Shown here: in pieces, positions 10,089 through 22,305 of the stretch
Layout of the letters: the number at the start of each line of letters is the position of its first letter
How positions within the stretch are numbered: the stretch's first letter is position 1
NCBI GenBank assembly: GCA_027886175.1
Contig: JAJNNQ010000044.1
Location: 1,054,001 to 1,118,000, forward strand
Direction: 5' to 3'
From: Phylloscopus collybita
Lineage: Eukaryota > Chordata > Aves > Passeriformes > Phylloscopidae
Length of the DNA: 64,000 nt
The notes under the pieces: generated by a model
The model's database searches: none
What the model saw: only the letters and a program-made list of their open reading frames with translations
What the model was told of the DNA's origin: nothing
Program-made: the position numbers and the translations under genes

Positions 10089-12144
10089 GTAAGTAGTGCC
10101 AGCATTGTGGTGTCACCGAGAGGTGCAAGCCTGTGCTGCCACTGCTGTGGTGTCACTGAGAGGTGGAAGCTACTGCTGCCTCCACAGTGGTGTCACAGTG
10201 TGGTGGAAGCTGGTTCTGCCCACACTGTGGTGTCCCACAGAGGTGGAAGCTGCTGCTTCACAAAGAGGGGAGTGCAGGTGCTCCCAGCGCTGTGGTTTCA
10301 CAGAGAGCTAGATGCTCCTGCTGCCATTACTGTGGTGTCCCAGAGATTTGGAAGCTACTGCTGCCACCACTGTGGTGTGATCAGAGCGTGGTGGAAGCTG
10401 GTTCTGCCCACACTGTGGTGTCACAGAGAGGTGGAAGCCTGTGCTGCCACCGCTCTGGTGTCACAGAGAGCTGGATACTGGTGCTGCCAGCACTGTGACG
10501 TCACAGAGAGATGGAAGCTGGTTCTCACAGCACTGTGGTGTCACAGAGAAGTGGAAGCCGCCGCTGCGCTGCTGCCATTACTGTGGCGTCACAGAGATCT
10601 GGAAGGTACTGCTGCCACCACTGTGGTGTCACAGAGTGGTGGAAGCTGGTTCTGCCCACACTGTGGTGTCACAAAGAGGGGAATGCTGGTTCTCCAGCTA
10701 CTGTGATGTCACAGAGAGTTGGAAGCTTGTTCTTCTAACCCTGTGGTGACACAGGGGAAGGCTGGTTCTCCAGCTACTGTGTTGTCACTGAGAGTTCGAA
10801 GCTTGTTCTTCTAACCCTGTGGTCACACAGGGGAATGCTGCTTCTGCAACTACTCTGGTGTCACAGAGAATTGGCAGCGGATGCTGCCAGCACTGTGGTG
10901 TGGGGAGACAAAAGGAGATGCTGCTGAAGGCAGTCTCCCCCTGATATCTTACACCTGTGTGAATTATGCTAGAGTAGAAACAGCCTTGCCCTCACAGTCA
11001 TGGGTGGCGTGATAAAGAGTGAGTTAGCTGGGAAGAGTCACTTGGAGTCTGCTGGCTGTGCTGTGAAGACCTAGGGACAGGAGGTCATGCAAGGACCAGC
11101 AAAGGTGAGTTGCTGTCCATAGGACAGACAGGGTCAGGCGGCAGTGCCAGGGACAGGAAGGAGCGAGCCGCAAGTGAAGGAGAGACAGAGCCAGAGCTGT
11201 GTGGAGCTGCTCTTCAGGAGGCTACAGCGAAAAGGTACGGGAGACTTTTGAATAACAAGACGCTGATACTTGAAGCCTTCTGATGATGGAAGGAATCTGA
11301 TGAGGGTGCACCTCGAGTGCAGTGTCCTTGTCGACTGCCACATATCGACGGTGACACTGTGGTATCATAGAGAAGGGGAAGGCTTGTGCTGCCAGCTCTG
11401 AGGCCTCAAAATGAGGGGAATTCTGGCCCTGCAACTGCTGTGGTGTCACAGAGAGAGGTAGAAGCTGGTTCTGCCACTGCTGTGGTGTCACAGAGAGAGG
11501 TGGAAGCTGGTGCTGCCAGCACTGTGGCATCAGAATGGAGGAATGCTGGTGCTGCCAGCACTGAGGTGTTACAGAGACATAAAAGCTGGTGCTACATCTC
11601 TTGGGGCGTCACAGAGAGGGGGAAGCTAGTGCTTCAATAGCTGTGGTGTCACAGAAAGTTGGAAGATGGTAGTGCCAGCATTGTGGTGTCACAGAGTGGT
11701 GGAAGTTGGTGCTTCAAGCAGTGTGCTGTCACAGGGAGATGGGGGCTGGTGATACCAGCACTGTGGTGTTAAAGAGAGTTGAAAGCTGGTGATGCAACTG
11801 CGGTGGTGTCACAGAGAGGTAGAAGTCGGTGCTGCTACTGCTGTGGTGTTACAGACAGGTGGAAGCTGCTTCTGCCAGCACTGTGGTGTCACACAGAGGT
11901 GGAAGTCCCTGCTGCCAGCTCTGTGGTGTCACAAAGGGTGGAATGGTCGTTCTACAGCTATTGTGGTGTCACTGAGACGTGTAAGCTGGTGCTGCCAGCA
12001 CTGTGGCCTCACAAAAAGGAGAATGCTGGTTCTCCAGCTAGCGTGGTGTCACAGCGAGGTGGGAACTGCTTCTGCCAGCACTGTGGTGTCACGGAGAAAT
12101 TTACATTGGTGCGTCCAGCACTGTGGTGTCACGGAGAGGGGAAC
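10089..12144. repeat. Array A unit 6 (2056 bp, canonical length)
   Basis: Canonical length, with the GAGTTCGAAGC variant near 10793 as in units 1 and 7. A private substitution gives ATCAGAGCGTGG near 10380 in place of ATCAGAGTGTGG. Confidence 0.95.
10902..11350. repeat. Array A spacer, copy 6
   Basis: Majority type with right end CGACGGTGAC. Confidence 0.85.
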
Positions 12145-13949
12145 GTAAGTAGTGCCAGCATTGTGGTGTCACCGAGAGGTGCAAGCCTGTGCTGCCACTG
12201 CTGTGGTGTCACTGAGAGGTGGAAGCTACTGCTGCCTCCACAGTGGTGTCACAGTGTGGTGGAAGCTGGTTCTGCCCACACTGTGGTGTCCCACAGAGGT
12301 GGAAGCTGCTGCTTCACAAAGAGGGGAGTGCAGGTGCTCCCAGCGCTGTGGTTTCACAGAGAGCTAGATGCTCCTGCTGCCATTACTGTGGTGTCCCAGA
12401 GATCTGGAAGGTACTGCTGCCACCACTGTGGTGTCACAGAGTGGTGGAAGCTGGTTCTGCCCACACTGTGGTGTCACAAAGAGGGGAATGCTGGTTCTCC
12501 AGCTACTGTGATGTCACAGAGAGTTGGAAGCTTGTTCTTCTAACCCTGTGGTGACACAGGGGAAGGCTGGTTCTCCAGCTACTGTGTTGTCACTGAGAGT
12601 TCGAAGCTTGTTCTTCTAACCCTGTGGTCACACAGGGGAATGCTGCTTCTGCAACTACTCTGGTGTCACAGAGAATTGGCAGCGGATGCTGCCAGCACTG
12701 TGGTGTGGGGAGACAAAAGGAGATGCTGCTGAAGGCAGTCTCCCCCTGATATCTTACACCTGTGTGAATTATGCTAGAGTAGAAACAGCCTTGCCCTCAC
12801 AGTCATGGGTGGCGTGATAAAGAGTGAGTTAGCTGGGAAGAGTCACTTGGAGTCTGCTGGCTGTGCTGTGAAGACCTAGGGACAGGAGGTCATGCAAGGA
12901 CCAGCAAAGGTGAGTTGCTGTCCATAGGACAGACAGGGTCAGGCGGCAGTGCCAGGGACAGGAAGGAGCGAGCCGCAAGTGAAGGAGAGACAGAGCCAGA
13001 GCTGTGTGGAGCTGCTCTTCAGGAGGCTACAGCGAAAAGGTACGGGAGACTTTTGAATAACAAGACGCTGATACTTGAAGCCTTCTGATGATGGAAGGAA
13101 TCTGATGAGGGTGCACCTCGAGTGCAGTGTCCTTGTCGACTGCCACATATCGACGGTGACACTGTGGTATCATAGAGAAGGGGAAGGCTTGTGCTGCCAG
13201 CTCTGAGGCCTCAAAATGAGGGGAATTCTGGCCCTGCAACTGCTGTGGTGTCACAGAGAGAGGTAGAAGCTGGTTCTGCCACTGCTGTGGTGTCACAGAG
13301 AGAGGTGGAAGCTGGTGCTGCCAGCACTGTGGCATCAGAATGGAGGAATGCTGGTGCTGCCAGCACTGAGGTGTTACAGAGACATAAAAGCTGGTGCTAC
13401 ATCTCTTGGGGCGTCACAGAGAGGGGGAAGCTAGTGCTTCAATAGCTGTGGTGTCACAGAAAGTTGGAAGATGGTAGTGCCAGCATTGTGGTGTCACAGA
13501 GTGGTGGAAGTTGGTGCTTCAAGCAGTGTGCTGTCACAGGGAGATGGGGGCTGGTGATACCAGCACTGTGGTGTTAAAGAGAGTTGAAAGCTGGTGATGC
13601 AACTGCGGTGGTGTCACAGAGAGGTAGAAGTCGGTGCTGCTACTGCTGTGGTGTTACAGACAGGTGGAAGCTGCTTCTGCCAGCACTGTGGTGTCACACA
13701 GAGGTGGAAGTCCCTGCTGCCAGCTCTGTGGTGTCACAAAGGGTGGAATGGTCGTTCTACAGCTATTGTGGTGTCACTGAGACGTGTAAGCTGGTGCTGC
13801 CAGCACTGTGGCCTCACAAAAAGGAGAATGCTGGTTCTCCAGCTAGCGTGGTGTCACAGCGAGGTGGGAACTGCTTCTGCCAGCACTGTGGTGTCACGGA
13901 GAAATTTACATTGGTGCGTCCAGCACTGTGGTGTCACGGAGAGGGGAAC
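12145..13949. repeat. Array A unit 7 (1805 bp, independent 251-bp deletion)
   Basis: This unit lacks 251 bp, with different breakpoints from units 4, 5 and 11. The scar at about 12381-12420 fuses the start of GTCCCAGAGATTTGG to the end of GTCACAGAGATCTGG, two similar blocks that lie 251 bp apart in full units (246 and 497 in unit 1). Only one such unit is present. Confidence 0.95.
12707..13155. repeat. Array A spacer, copy 7
   Basis: Majority type with right end CGACGGTGAC. It is intact although its unit carries the 251-bp deletion upstream. Confidence 0.85.
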
Positions 13950-16005
13950 GTAAGTAGTGCCAGCATTGTGGTGTCACCGAGAGGTGCAAGCCTGTGCTGC
14001 CACTGCTGTGGTGTCACTGAGAGGTGGAAGCTACTGCTGCCTCCACAGTGGTGTCACAGTGTGGTGGAAGCTGGTTCTGCCCACACTGTGGTGTCCCACA
14101 GAGGTGGAAGCTGCTGCTTCACAAAGAGGGGAGTGCAGGTGCTCCCAGCGCTGTGGTTTCACAGAGAGCTAGATGCTCCTGCTGCCATTACTGTGGTGTC
14201 CCAGAGATTTGGAAGCTACTGCTGCCACCACTGTGGTGTGATCAGAGTGTGGTGGAAGCTGGTTCTGCCCACACTGTGGTGTCACAGAGAGGTGGAAGCC
14301 TGTGCTGCCACCGCTCTGGTGTCACAGAGAGCTGGATACTGGTGCTGCCAGCACTGTGACGTCACAGAGAGATGGAAGCTGGTTCTCACAGCACTGTGGT
14401 GTCACAGAGAAGTGGAAGCCGCCGCTGCGCTGCTGCCATTACTGTGGCGTCACAGAGATCTGGAAGGTACTGCTGCCACCACTGTGGTGTCACAGAGTGG
14501 TGGAAGCTGGTTCTGCCCACACTGTGGTGTCACAAAGAGGGGAATGCTGGTTCTCCAGCTACTGTGATGTCACAGAGAGTTGGAAGCTTGTTCTTCTAAC
14601 CCTGTGGTGACACAGGGGAAGGCTGGTTCTGCAGCTACTGTGTTGTCACTGAGAGTTGGAAGCTTGTTCTTCTAACCCTGTGGTCACACAGGGGAATGCT
14701 GCTTCTGCAACTACTCTGGTGTCACAGAGAATTGGCAGCGGATGCTGCCAGCACTGTGGTGTGGGGAGACAAAAGGAGATGCTGCTGAAGGCAGTCTCCC
14801 CCTGATATCTTACACCTGTGTGAATTATGCTAGAGTAGAAACAGCCTTGCCCTCACAGTCATGGGTGGCGTGATAAAGAGTGAGTTAGCTGGGAAGAGTC
14901 ACTTGGAGTCTGCTGGCTGTGCTGTGAAGACCTAGGGACAGGAGGTCATGCAAGGACCAGCAAAGGTGAGTTGCTGTCCATAGGACAGACAGGGTCAGGC
15001 GGCAGTGCCAGGGACAGGAAGGAGCGAGCCGCAAGTGAAGGAGAGACAGAGCCAGAGCTGTGTGTAGCTGCTCTTCAGGAGGCTACAGCGAAAAGGTACG
15101 GGAGACTTTTGAATAACAAGACGCTGATACTTGAAGCCTTCTGATGATGGAAGGAATCTGATGAGGGTGCACCTCGAGTGCAGTGTCCTTGTCGACTGCC
15201 ACATATCGACAGTGACACTGTGGTATCATAGAGAAGGGGAAGGCTTGTGCTGCCAGCTCTGAGGCCTCAAAATGAGGGGAATTCTGGCCCTGCAACTGCT
15301 GTGGTGTCACAGAGAGAGGTAGAAGCTGGTTCTGCCACTGCTGTGGTGTCACAGAGAGAGGTGGAAGCTGGTGCTGCCAGCACTGTGGCATCAGAATGGA
15401 GGAATGCTGGTGCTGCCAGCACTGAGGTGTTACAGAGACATAAAAGCTGGTGCTACATCTCTTGGGGCGTCACAGAGAGGGGGAAGCTAGTGCTTCAATA
15501 GCTGTGGTGTCACAGAAAGTTGGAAGATGGTAGTGCCAGCATTGTGGTGTCACAGAGTGGTGGAAGTTGGTGCTTCAAGCAGTGTGCTGTCACAGGGAGA
15601 TGGGGGCTGGTGATACCAGCACTGTGGTGTTAAAGAGAGTTGAAAGCTGGTGATGCAACTGCGGTGGTGTCACAGAGAGGTAGAAGTCGGTGCTGCTACT
15701 GCTGTGGTGTTACAGACAGGTGGAAGCTGCTTCTGCCAGCACTGTGGTGTCACAAAGAGGTGGAAGTCCCTGCTGCCAGCTCTGTGGTGTCACAAAGGGT
15801 GGAATGGTCGTTCTACAGCTATTGTGGTGTCACTGAGACGTGTAAGCTGGTGCTGCCAGCACTGTGGCCTCACAAAAAGGAGAATGCTGGTTCTCCAGCT
15901 AGCGTGGTGTCACAGCGAGGTGGGAACTGCTTCTGCCAGCACTGTGGTGTCACGGAGAAATTTACATTGGTGCGTCCAGCACTGTGGTGTCACGGAGAGG
16001 GGAAC
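13950..16005. repeat. Array A unit 8 (2056 bp, canonical length)
   Basis: Canonical length. It shows a private GTGTGTAGCTGC in the spacer near 15060 (others GTGTGGAGCTGC) and the CGACAGTGAC spacer end also found in units 4, 9 and 10. Confidence 0.95.
14763..15211. repeat. Array A spacer, copy 8
   Basis: Majority type with CGACAGTGAC at the right end and the private GTGTGTAGCTGC near 15060. Confidence 0.85.
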
Positions 16006-16661
16006 GTAAGTAGTGCCAGCATTGTGGTGTCACCGAGAGGTGCAAGCCTGTGCTGCCACTGCTGTGGTGTCACTGAGAGGTGGAAGCTACTGCTGCCTCC
16101 ACAATGGTGTCACAGTGTGGTGGAAGCTGGTTCTGCCCACACTGTGGTGTCCCACAGAGGTGGAAGCTGCTGCTTCACAAAGAGGGGAGTGCAGGTGCTC
16201 CCAGCGCTGTGGTTTCACAGAGAGCTAGATGCTCCTGCTGCCATTACTGTGGTGTCCCAGAGATTTGGAAGCTACTGCTGCCACCACTGTGGTGTGATCA
16301 GAGTGTGGTGGAAGCTGGTTCTGCCCACACTGTGGTGTCACAGAGAGGTGGAAGCCTGTGCTGCCACCGCTCTGGTGTCACAGAGAGCTGGATACTGGTG
16401 CTGCCAGCACTGTGACGTCACAGAGAGATGGAAGCTGGTTCTCACAGCACTGTGGTGTCACAGAGAAGTGGAAGCCGCCGCTGCGCTGCTGCCATTTCTG
16501 TGGCGTCACAGAGATCTGCAAGGTACTGCTGCCACCACTGTGGTGTCACAGAGTGGTGGAAGCTGGTTCTGCCCACACTGTGGTGTCACAAAGAGGGGAA
16601 TGCTGGTTCTCCAGCTACTGTGATGTCACAGAGAGTTGGAAGCTTGTTCTTCTAACCCTGT

Positions 16662-16889
16662 GGTGACACAGGGGAAGGCTGGTTCTCCAGCTACTGTGTT
16701 GTCACTGAGAGTTGGAAGCTTGTTCTTCTAACCCTGTGGTGACACAGGGGAAGGCTGGTTCTCCAGCTACTGTGTTGTCACTGAGAGTTGGAAGCTTGTT
16801 CTTCTAACCCTGTGGTGACACAGGGGAAGGCTGGTTCTCCAGCTACTGTGTTGTCACTGAGAGTTGGAAGCTTGTTCTTATAACCCTGT
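16662..16889. repeat. Three tandem copies of the 76-bp double monomer
   Basis: Copies start at 16662, 16738 and 16814, ending before GGTTACACAGG at 16890. This accounts fully for the 152-bp excess of unit 9. Confidence 0.96.
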
Positions 16890-16970
16890 GGTTACACAGG
16901 GGAATGCTGGTTCTCCAACTACTCTGGTGTCACAGAGAATTGGCAGCGGATGCTGCCAGCACTGTGGTGT

Positions 16971-17419
16971 GGGGAGACAAAAGGAGATGCTGCTGAAGGC
17001 AGTCTCCCCCTGATATCTTACACCTGTGTGAATTATGCTAGAGTAGAAACAGCCTTGCCCTCACAGTCATGGGTGGCGTGATAAAGTGTGTGTTTGCTGG
17101 GAAGAGTCACTTGGAGTCTGCTGGCTGTGCTGTGAAGACCTAGGGACAGGAGGTCATGCAAGGACCAGCAAAGGTGAGTTGCTGTCCATAGGACAGACAG
17201 GGTCAGGCGGCAGTGCCAGGGACAGGAAGGAGCGAGCCGCAAGTGAAGGAGAGACAGAGCCAGAGCTGTGTGGAGCTGCTCTTCAGGAGGCTACAGCGAA
17301 AAGGTACGGGAGACTTTTGAATAACAAGACGCTGATTCTTGAAGCCTTCTGATGATGGAAGGAATCTGATGAGGGTGCACCTCGAGTGCAGTGTCCTTGT
17401 CGACTGCCACATATCGACA
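16971..17419. repeat. Array A spacer, copy 9 (GTGTGTGTTTGC type)
   Basis: Minority type. It has GCTGATTCTTGAAGCC near 17331 where most copies have GCTGATACTTGAAGCC; copy 12 shares this. Confidence 0.85.
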
Positions 17420-18869
17420 GTGACACTGTGGTATCATAGAGAAGGGGAAGGCTTGTGCTGCCAGCTCTGAGGCCTCAAAATGAGGGGAATTCTGGCCCTG
17501 CAACTGCTGTGGTGTCACAGAGAGAGGTAGAAGCTGGTTCTGCCACTGCTGTGGTGTCACAGAGAGAGGTGGAAGCTGGTGCTGCCAGCACTGTGGCATC
17601 AGAATGGAGGAATGCTGGTGCTGCCAGCACTGAGGTGTTACAGAGACATAAAAGCTGGTGCTACATCTCTTGGGGCGTCACAGAGAGGGGGAAGCTAGTG
17701 CTTCAATAGCTGTGGTGTCACAGAAAGTTGGAAGATGGTAGTGCCAGCATTGTGGTGTCACAGAGTGGTGGAAGTTGGTGCTTCAAGCAGTGTGCTGTCA
17801 CAGGGAGATGGGGGCTGGTGATACCAGCACTGTGGTGTTAAAGAGAGTTGAAAGCTGGTGATGCAACTGCGGTGGTGTCACAGAGAGGTAGAAGTCGGTG
17901 CTGCTACTGCTGTGGTGTTACAGACAGGTGGAAGCTGCTTCTGCCAGCACTGTGGTGTCACACAGAGGTGGAAGTCCCTGCTGCCAGCTCTGTGGTGTCA
18001 CAAAGGGTGGAATGGTCGTTCTACAGCTATTGTGGTGTCACTGAGACGTGTAAGCTGGTGCTGCCAGCACTGTGGCCTCACAAAAAGGAGAATGCTGGTT
18101 CTCCAGCTAGCGTGGTGTCACAGCGAGGTGGGAACTGCTTCTGCCAGCACTGTGGTGTCACGGAGAAATTTACATTGGTGCGTCCAGCACTGTGGTGTCA
18201 CGGAGAGGGGAACGTAAGTAGTGCCAGCATTGTGGTGTCACCGAGAGGTGCAAGCCTGTGCTGCCACTGCTATGGTGTCACTGAGAGGTGGAAGCTACTG
18301 CTGCCTCCACAGTGGTGTCACACTGTGGTGGAAGCTGGTTCTGCCCACACTGTGGTGTCCCACAGAGGTGGAAGCTGCTGCTTCACAAAGAGGGGAGTGC
18401 AGGTGCTCCCAGCGCTGTGGTTTCACAGAGAGCTAGATGCTCCTGCTGCCATTACTGTGGTGTCCCAGAGATTTGGAAGCTACTGCTGCCACCACTGTGG
18501 TGTGATCAGAGTGTGGTGGAAGCTGGTTCTGCCCACACTGTGGTGTCACAGAGAGGTGGAAGCCTGTGCTGCCACCGCTCTGGTGTCACAGAGAGCTGGA
18601 TACTGGTGCTGCCAGCACTGTGACGTCACAGAGAGATGGAAGCTGGTTCTCACAGCACTGTGGTGTCACAGAGAAGTGGAAGCCGCCGCTGCGCTGCTGC
18701 CATTACTGTGGCGTCACAGAGATCTGGAAGGTACTGCTGCCACCACTGTGGTGTCACAGAGTGGTGGAAGCTGGTTCTGCCCACACTGTGGTGTCACAAA
18801 GAGGGGAATGCTGGTTCTCCAGCTACTGTGATGTCACAGAGAGTTGGAAGCTTGTTCTTCTAACCCTGT

Positions 18870-19173
18870 GGTGACACAGGGGAATGCTGGTTCTCCAGCT
18901 ACTGTGATGTCACAGATAGTTGGAAGCTTGTTCTTCTAACCCTGTGGTGACACAGGGGAAGGCTGGTTCTCCAGCTACTGTGTTGTCACTGAGAGTTGGA
19001 AGCTTGTTCTTCTAACCCTGTGGTGACACAGGGGAAGGCTGGTTCTCCAGCTACTGTGTTGTCACTGAGAGTTGGAAGCTTGTTCTTCTAACCCTGTGGT
19101 GACACAGGGGAAGGCTGGTTCTCCAGCTACTGTGTTGTCACTGAGAGTTGGAAGCTTGTTCTTCTATCCCTGT
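18870..19173. repeat. Four tandem copies of the 76-bp double monomer, first one atypical
   Basis: Copies start at 18870, 18946, 19022 and 19098, ending before GGTCACACAGG at 19174. The first copy has ordinary-monomer variants (GGGGAATGCTGG, GTGATGTCACAG) but is already 76 bp long, so it may be an intermediate. Confidence 0.95.
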
Positions 19174-19254
19174 GGTCACACAGGGGAATGCTGATACTCC
19201 AACTACTCTGGTGTCACAGAGAATTGGCAGCGGATGCTGCCAGCACTGTGGTGT

Positions 19255-19703
19255 GGGGAGACAAAAGGAGATGCTGCTGAAGGCAGTCTCCCCCTGATAT
19301 CTTACACCTGTGTGAATTATGCTAGAGTAGAAACAGCCTTGCCCTCACAGTCATGGGTGGCGTGATAAAGAGTGAGTTAGCTGGGAAGAGTCACTTGGAG
19401 TCTGCTGGCTGTGCTGTGAAGACCTAGGGACAGGAGGTCATGCAAGGACCAGCAAAGGTGAGTTGCTGTCCATAGGACAGACAGGGTCAGGCGGCAGTGC
19501 CAGGGACAGGAAGGAGCGAGCCGCAAGTGAAGGAGAGACAGAGCCAGAGCTGTGTGGAGCTGCTCTTCAGGAGGCTACAGCGAAAAGGTACGGGAGACTT
19601 TTGAATAACAAGACGCTGATACTTGAAGCCTTCTGATGATGGAAGGAATCTGATGAGGGTGCACCTCGAGTGCAGTGTCCTTGTCGACTGCCACATATCG
19701 ACA
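19255..19703. repeat. Array A spacer, copy 10
   Basis: Majority type with CGACAGTGAC at the right end. Confidence 0.85.
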
Positions 19704-20497
19704 GTGACACTGTGGTATCATAGAGAAGGGGAAGGCTTGTGCTGCCAGCTCTGAGGCCTCAAAATGAGGGGAATTCTGGCCCTGCAACTGCTGTGGTGTC
19801 ACAGAGAGAGGTAGAAGCTGGTTCTGCCACTGCTGTGGTGTCACAGAGAGAGGTGGAAGCTGGTGCTGCCAGCACTGTGGCATCAGAATGGAGGAATGCT
19901 GGTGCTGCCAGCACTGAGGTGTTACAGAGACATAAAAGCTGGTGCTACATCTCTTGGGGCGTCACAGAGAGGGGGAAGCTAGTGCTTCAATAGCTGTGGT
20001 GTCACAGAAAGTTGGAAGATGGTAGTGCCAGCATTGTGGTGTCACAGAGTGGTGGAAGTTGGTGCTTCAAGCAGTGTGCTGTCACAGGGAGATGGGGGCT
20101 GGTGATACCAGCACTGTGGTGTTAAAGAGAGTTGAAAGCTGGTGATGCAACTGCGGTGGTGTCACAGAGAGGTAGAAGTCGGTGCTGCTACTGCTGTGGT
20201 GTTACAGACAGGTGGAAGCTGCTTCTGCCAGCACTGTGGTGTCACAAAGAGGTGGAAGTCCCTGCTGCCAGCTCTGTGGTGTCACAAAGGGTGGAATGGT
20301 CGTTCTACAGCTATTGTGGTGTCACTGAGATGTGTAAGCTGGTGCTGCCAGCACTGTGGCCTCACAAAAAGGAGAATGCTGGTTCTCCAGCTAGCGTGGT
20401 GTCACAGCGAGGTGGGAACTGCTTCTGCCAGCACTGTAGTGTCACGGAGAAATTTACATTGGTGCGTCCAGCACTGTGGTGTCACGGAGAGGGGAAC

Positions 20498-22305
20498 GTA
20501 AGTAGTGCCAGCATTGTGGTGTCACCGAGAGGTGCAAGCCTGTGCTGCCACTGCTGTGGTGTCACTGAGAGGTGGAAGCTACTGCTGCCTCCACAGTGGT
20601 GTCACAGTGTGGTGGAAGCTGGTTCTGCCCACACTGTGGTGTCCCACAGAGGTAGAAGCTGCTGCTTCACAAAGAGGGGAGTGCAGGTGCTCCCAGCGCT
20701 GTGGTTTCACAGAGCGCTAGATGCTCCTGCTGCCATTACTGTGGTGTCCCAGAGATTTGGAAGCTACTGCTGCCACCACTGTGGTGTGATCAGAGTGTGG
20801 TGGAAGCTGATTCTGCCCACACTGTGGTGTCACAAAGAGGGGAATGCTGGTTCTCCAGCTACTGTGATGTCACAGAGAGTTGGAAGCTTGTTCTTCTAAC
20901 CCTGTGGTGACACAGGGGAAGGCTGGTTCTCCAGCTACTGTGTTGTCACTGAGAGTTGGAAGCTTGTTCTTCTAACCCTGTGGTCACACAGGGGAATGCT
21001 GCTTCTGCAACTACTCTGGTGTCACAGAGAATTGGCAGCGGATGCTGCCAGCACTGTGGTGTGGGGAGACAAAAGGAGATGCTGCTGAAGGCAGTCTCCC
21101 CCTGATATCTTACACCTGTGTGAATTATGCTAGAGTAGAAACAGCCTTGCCCTCACAGTCATGGGTGGCGTGATAAAGAGTGAGTTAGCTGGGAAGAGTC
21201 ACTTGGAGTCTGCTGGCTGTGCTGTGAAGACCTAGGGACAGGAGGTCATGCAAGGACCAGCAAAGGTGAGTTGCTGTCCATAGGACAGACAGGGTCAGGC
21301 GGCAGTGCCAGGGACAGGAAGGAGCGAGCCGCAAGTGAAGGAGAGACAGAGCCAGAGCTGTGTGGAGCTGCTCTTCAGGAGGCTACAGCGAAAAGGTACG
21401 GGAGACTTTTGAATAACAAGACGCTGATACTTGAAGCCTTCTGATGATGGAAGGAATCTGATGAGGGTGCACCTCGAGTGCAGTGTCCTTGTCGACTGCC
21501 ACATATCGACGGTGACACTGTGGTATCATAGAGAAGGGGAAGGCTTGTGCTGCCAGCTCTGAGGCCTCAAAATGAGGGGAATTCTGGCCCTGCAACTGCT
21601 GTGGTGTCACAGAGAGAGGTAGAAGCTGGTTCTGCCACTGCTGTGGTGTCACAGAGAGAGGTGGAAGCTGGTGCTGCCAGCACTGTGGCATCAGAATGGA
21701 GGAATGCTGGTGCTGCCAGCACTGAGGTGTTACAGAGACATAAAAGCTGGTGCTACATCTCTTGGGGCGTCACAGAGAGGGGGAAGCTAGTGCTTCAATA
21801 GCTGTGGTGTCACAGAAAGTTGGAAGATGGTAGTGCCAGCATTGTGGTGTCACAGAGTGGTGGAAGTTGGTGCTTCAAGCAGTGTGCTGTCACAGGGAGA
21901 TGGGGGCTGGTGATACCAGCACTGTGGTGTTAAAGAGAGTTGAAAGCTGGTGATGCAACTGCGGTGGTGTCACAGAGAGGTAGAAGTCGGTGCTGCTACT
22001 GCTGTGGTGTTACAGACAGGTGGAAGCTGCTTCTGCCAGCACTGTGGTGTCACACAGAGGTGGAAGTCCCTGCTGCCAGCTCTGTGGTGTCACAAAGGGT
22101 GGAATGGTCGTTCTACAGCTATTGTGGTGTCACTGAGACGTGTAAGCTGGTGCTGCCAGCACTGTGGCCTCACAAAAAGGAGAATGCTGGTTCTCCAGCT
22201 AGCGTGGTGTCACAGCGAGGTGGGAACTGCTTCTGCCAGCACTGTGGTGTCACGGAGAAATTTACATTGGTGCGTCCAGCACTGTGGTGTCACGGAGAGG
22301 GGAAC
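20498..22305. repeat. Array A unit 11 (1808 bp, 248-bp deletion)
   Basis: It has the same deletion and linked variants as units 4 and 5 (scar about 20801-20840), although it lies six units away from them. This is consistent with transfer of the deleted form within the array by unequal exchange or conversion. Confidence 0.95.
21063..21511. repeat. Array A spacer, copy 11
   Basis: Majority type with right end CGACGGTGAC. Confidence 0.85.

Larger units (their letters stand above)
16006..18213. repeat. Array A unit 9 (2208 bp, three copies of the 76-bp module)
   Basis: The excess of 152 bp equals two extra 76-bp modules (16662-16889). It shares CCATTTCTGTGG with unit 3 and carries the minority GTGTGTGTTTGC spacer type. 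The last module ends CTTATAACCC rather than CTTCTAACCC. Confidence 0.95.
18214..20497. repeat. Array A unit 10 (2284 bp, four copies of the 76-bp module)
   Basis: The excess of 228 bp equals three extra 76-bp modules (18870-19173). The first module differs from the rest: it reads GGGGAATGCTGG and GTGATGTCACAGATAG, that is, it resembles the ordinary flanking double monomer. This suggests how the 76-bp variant arose from the 80-bp pair. Confidence 0.95.
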
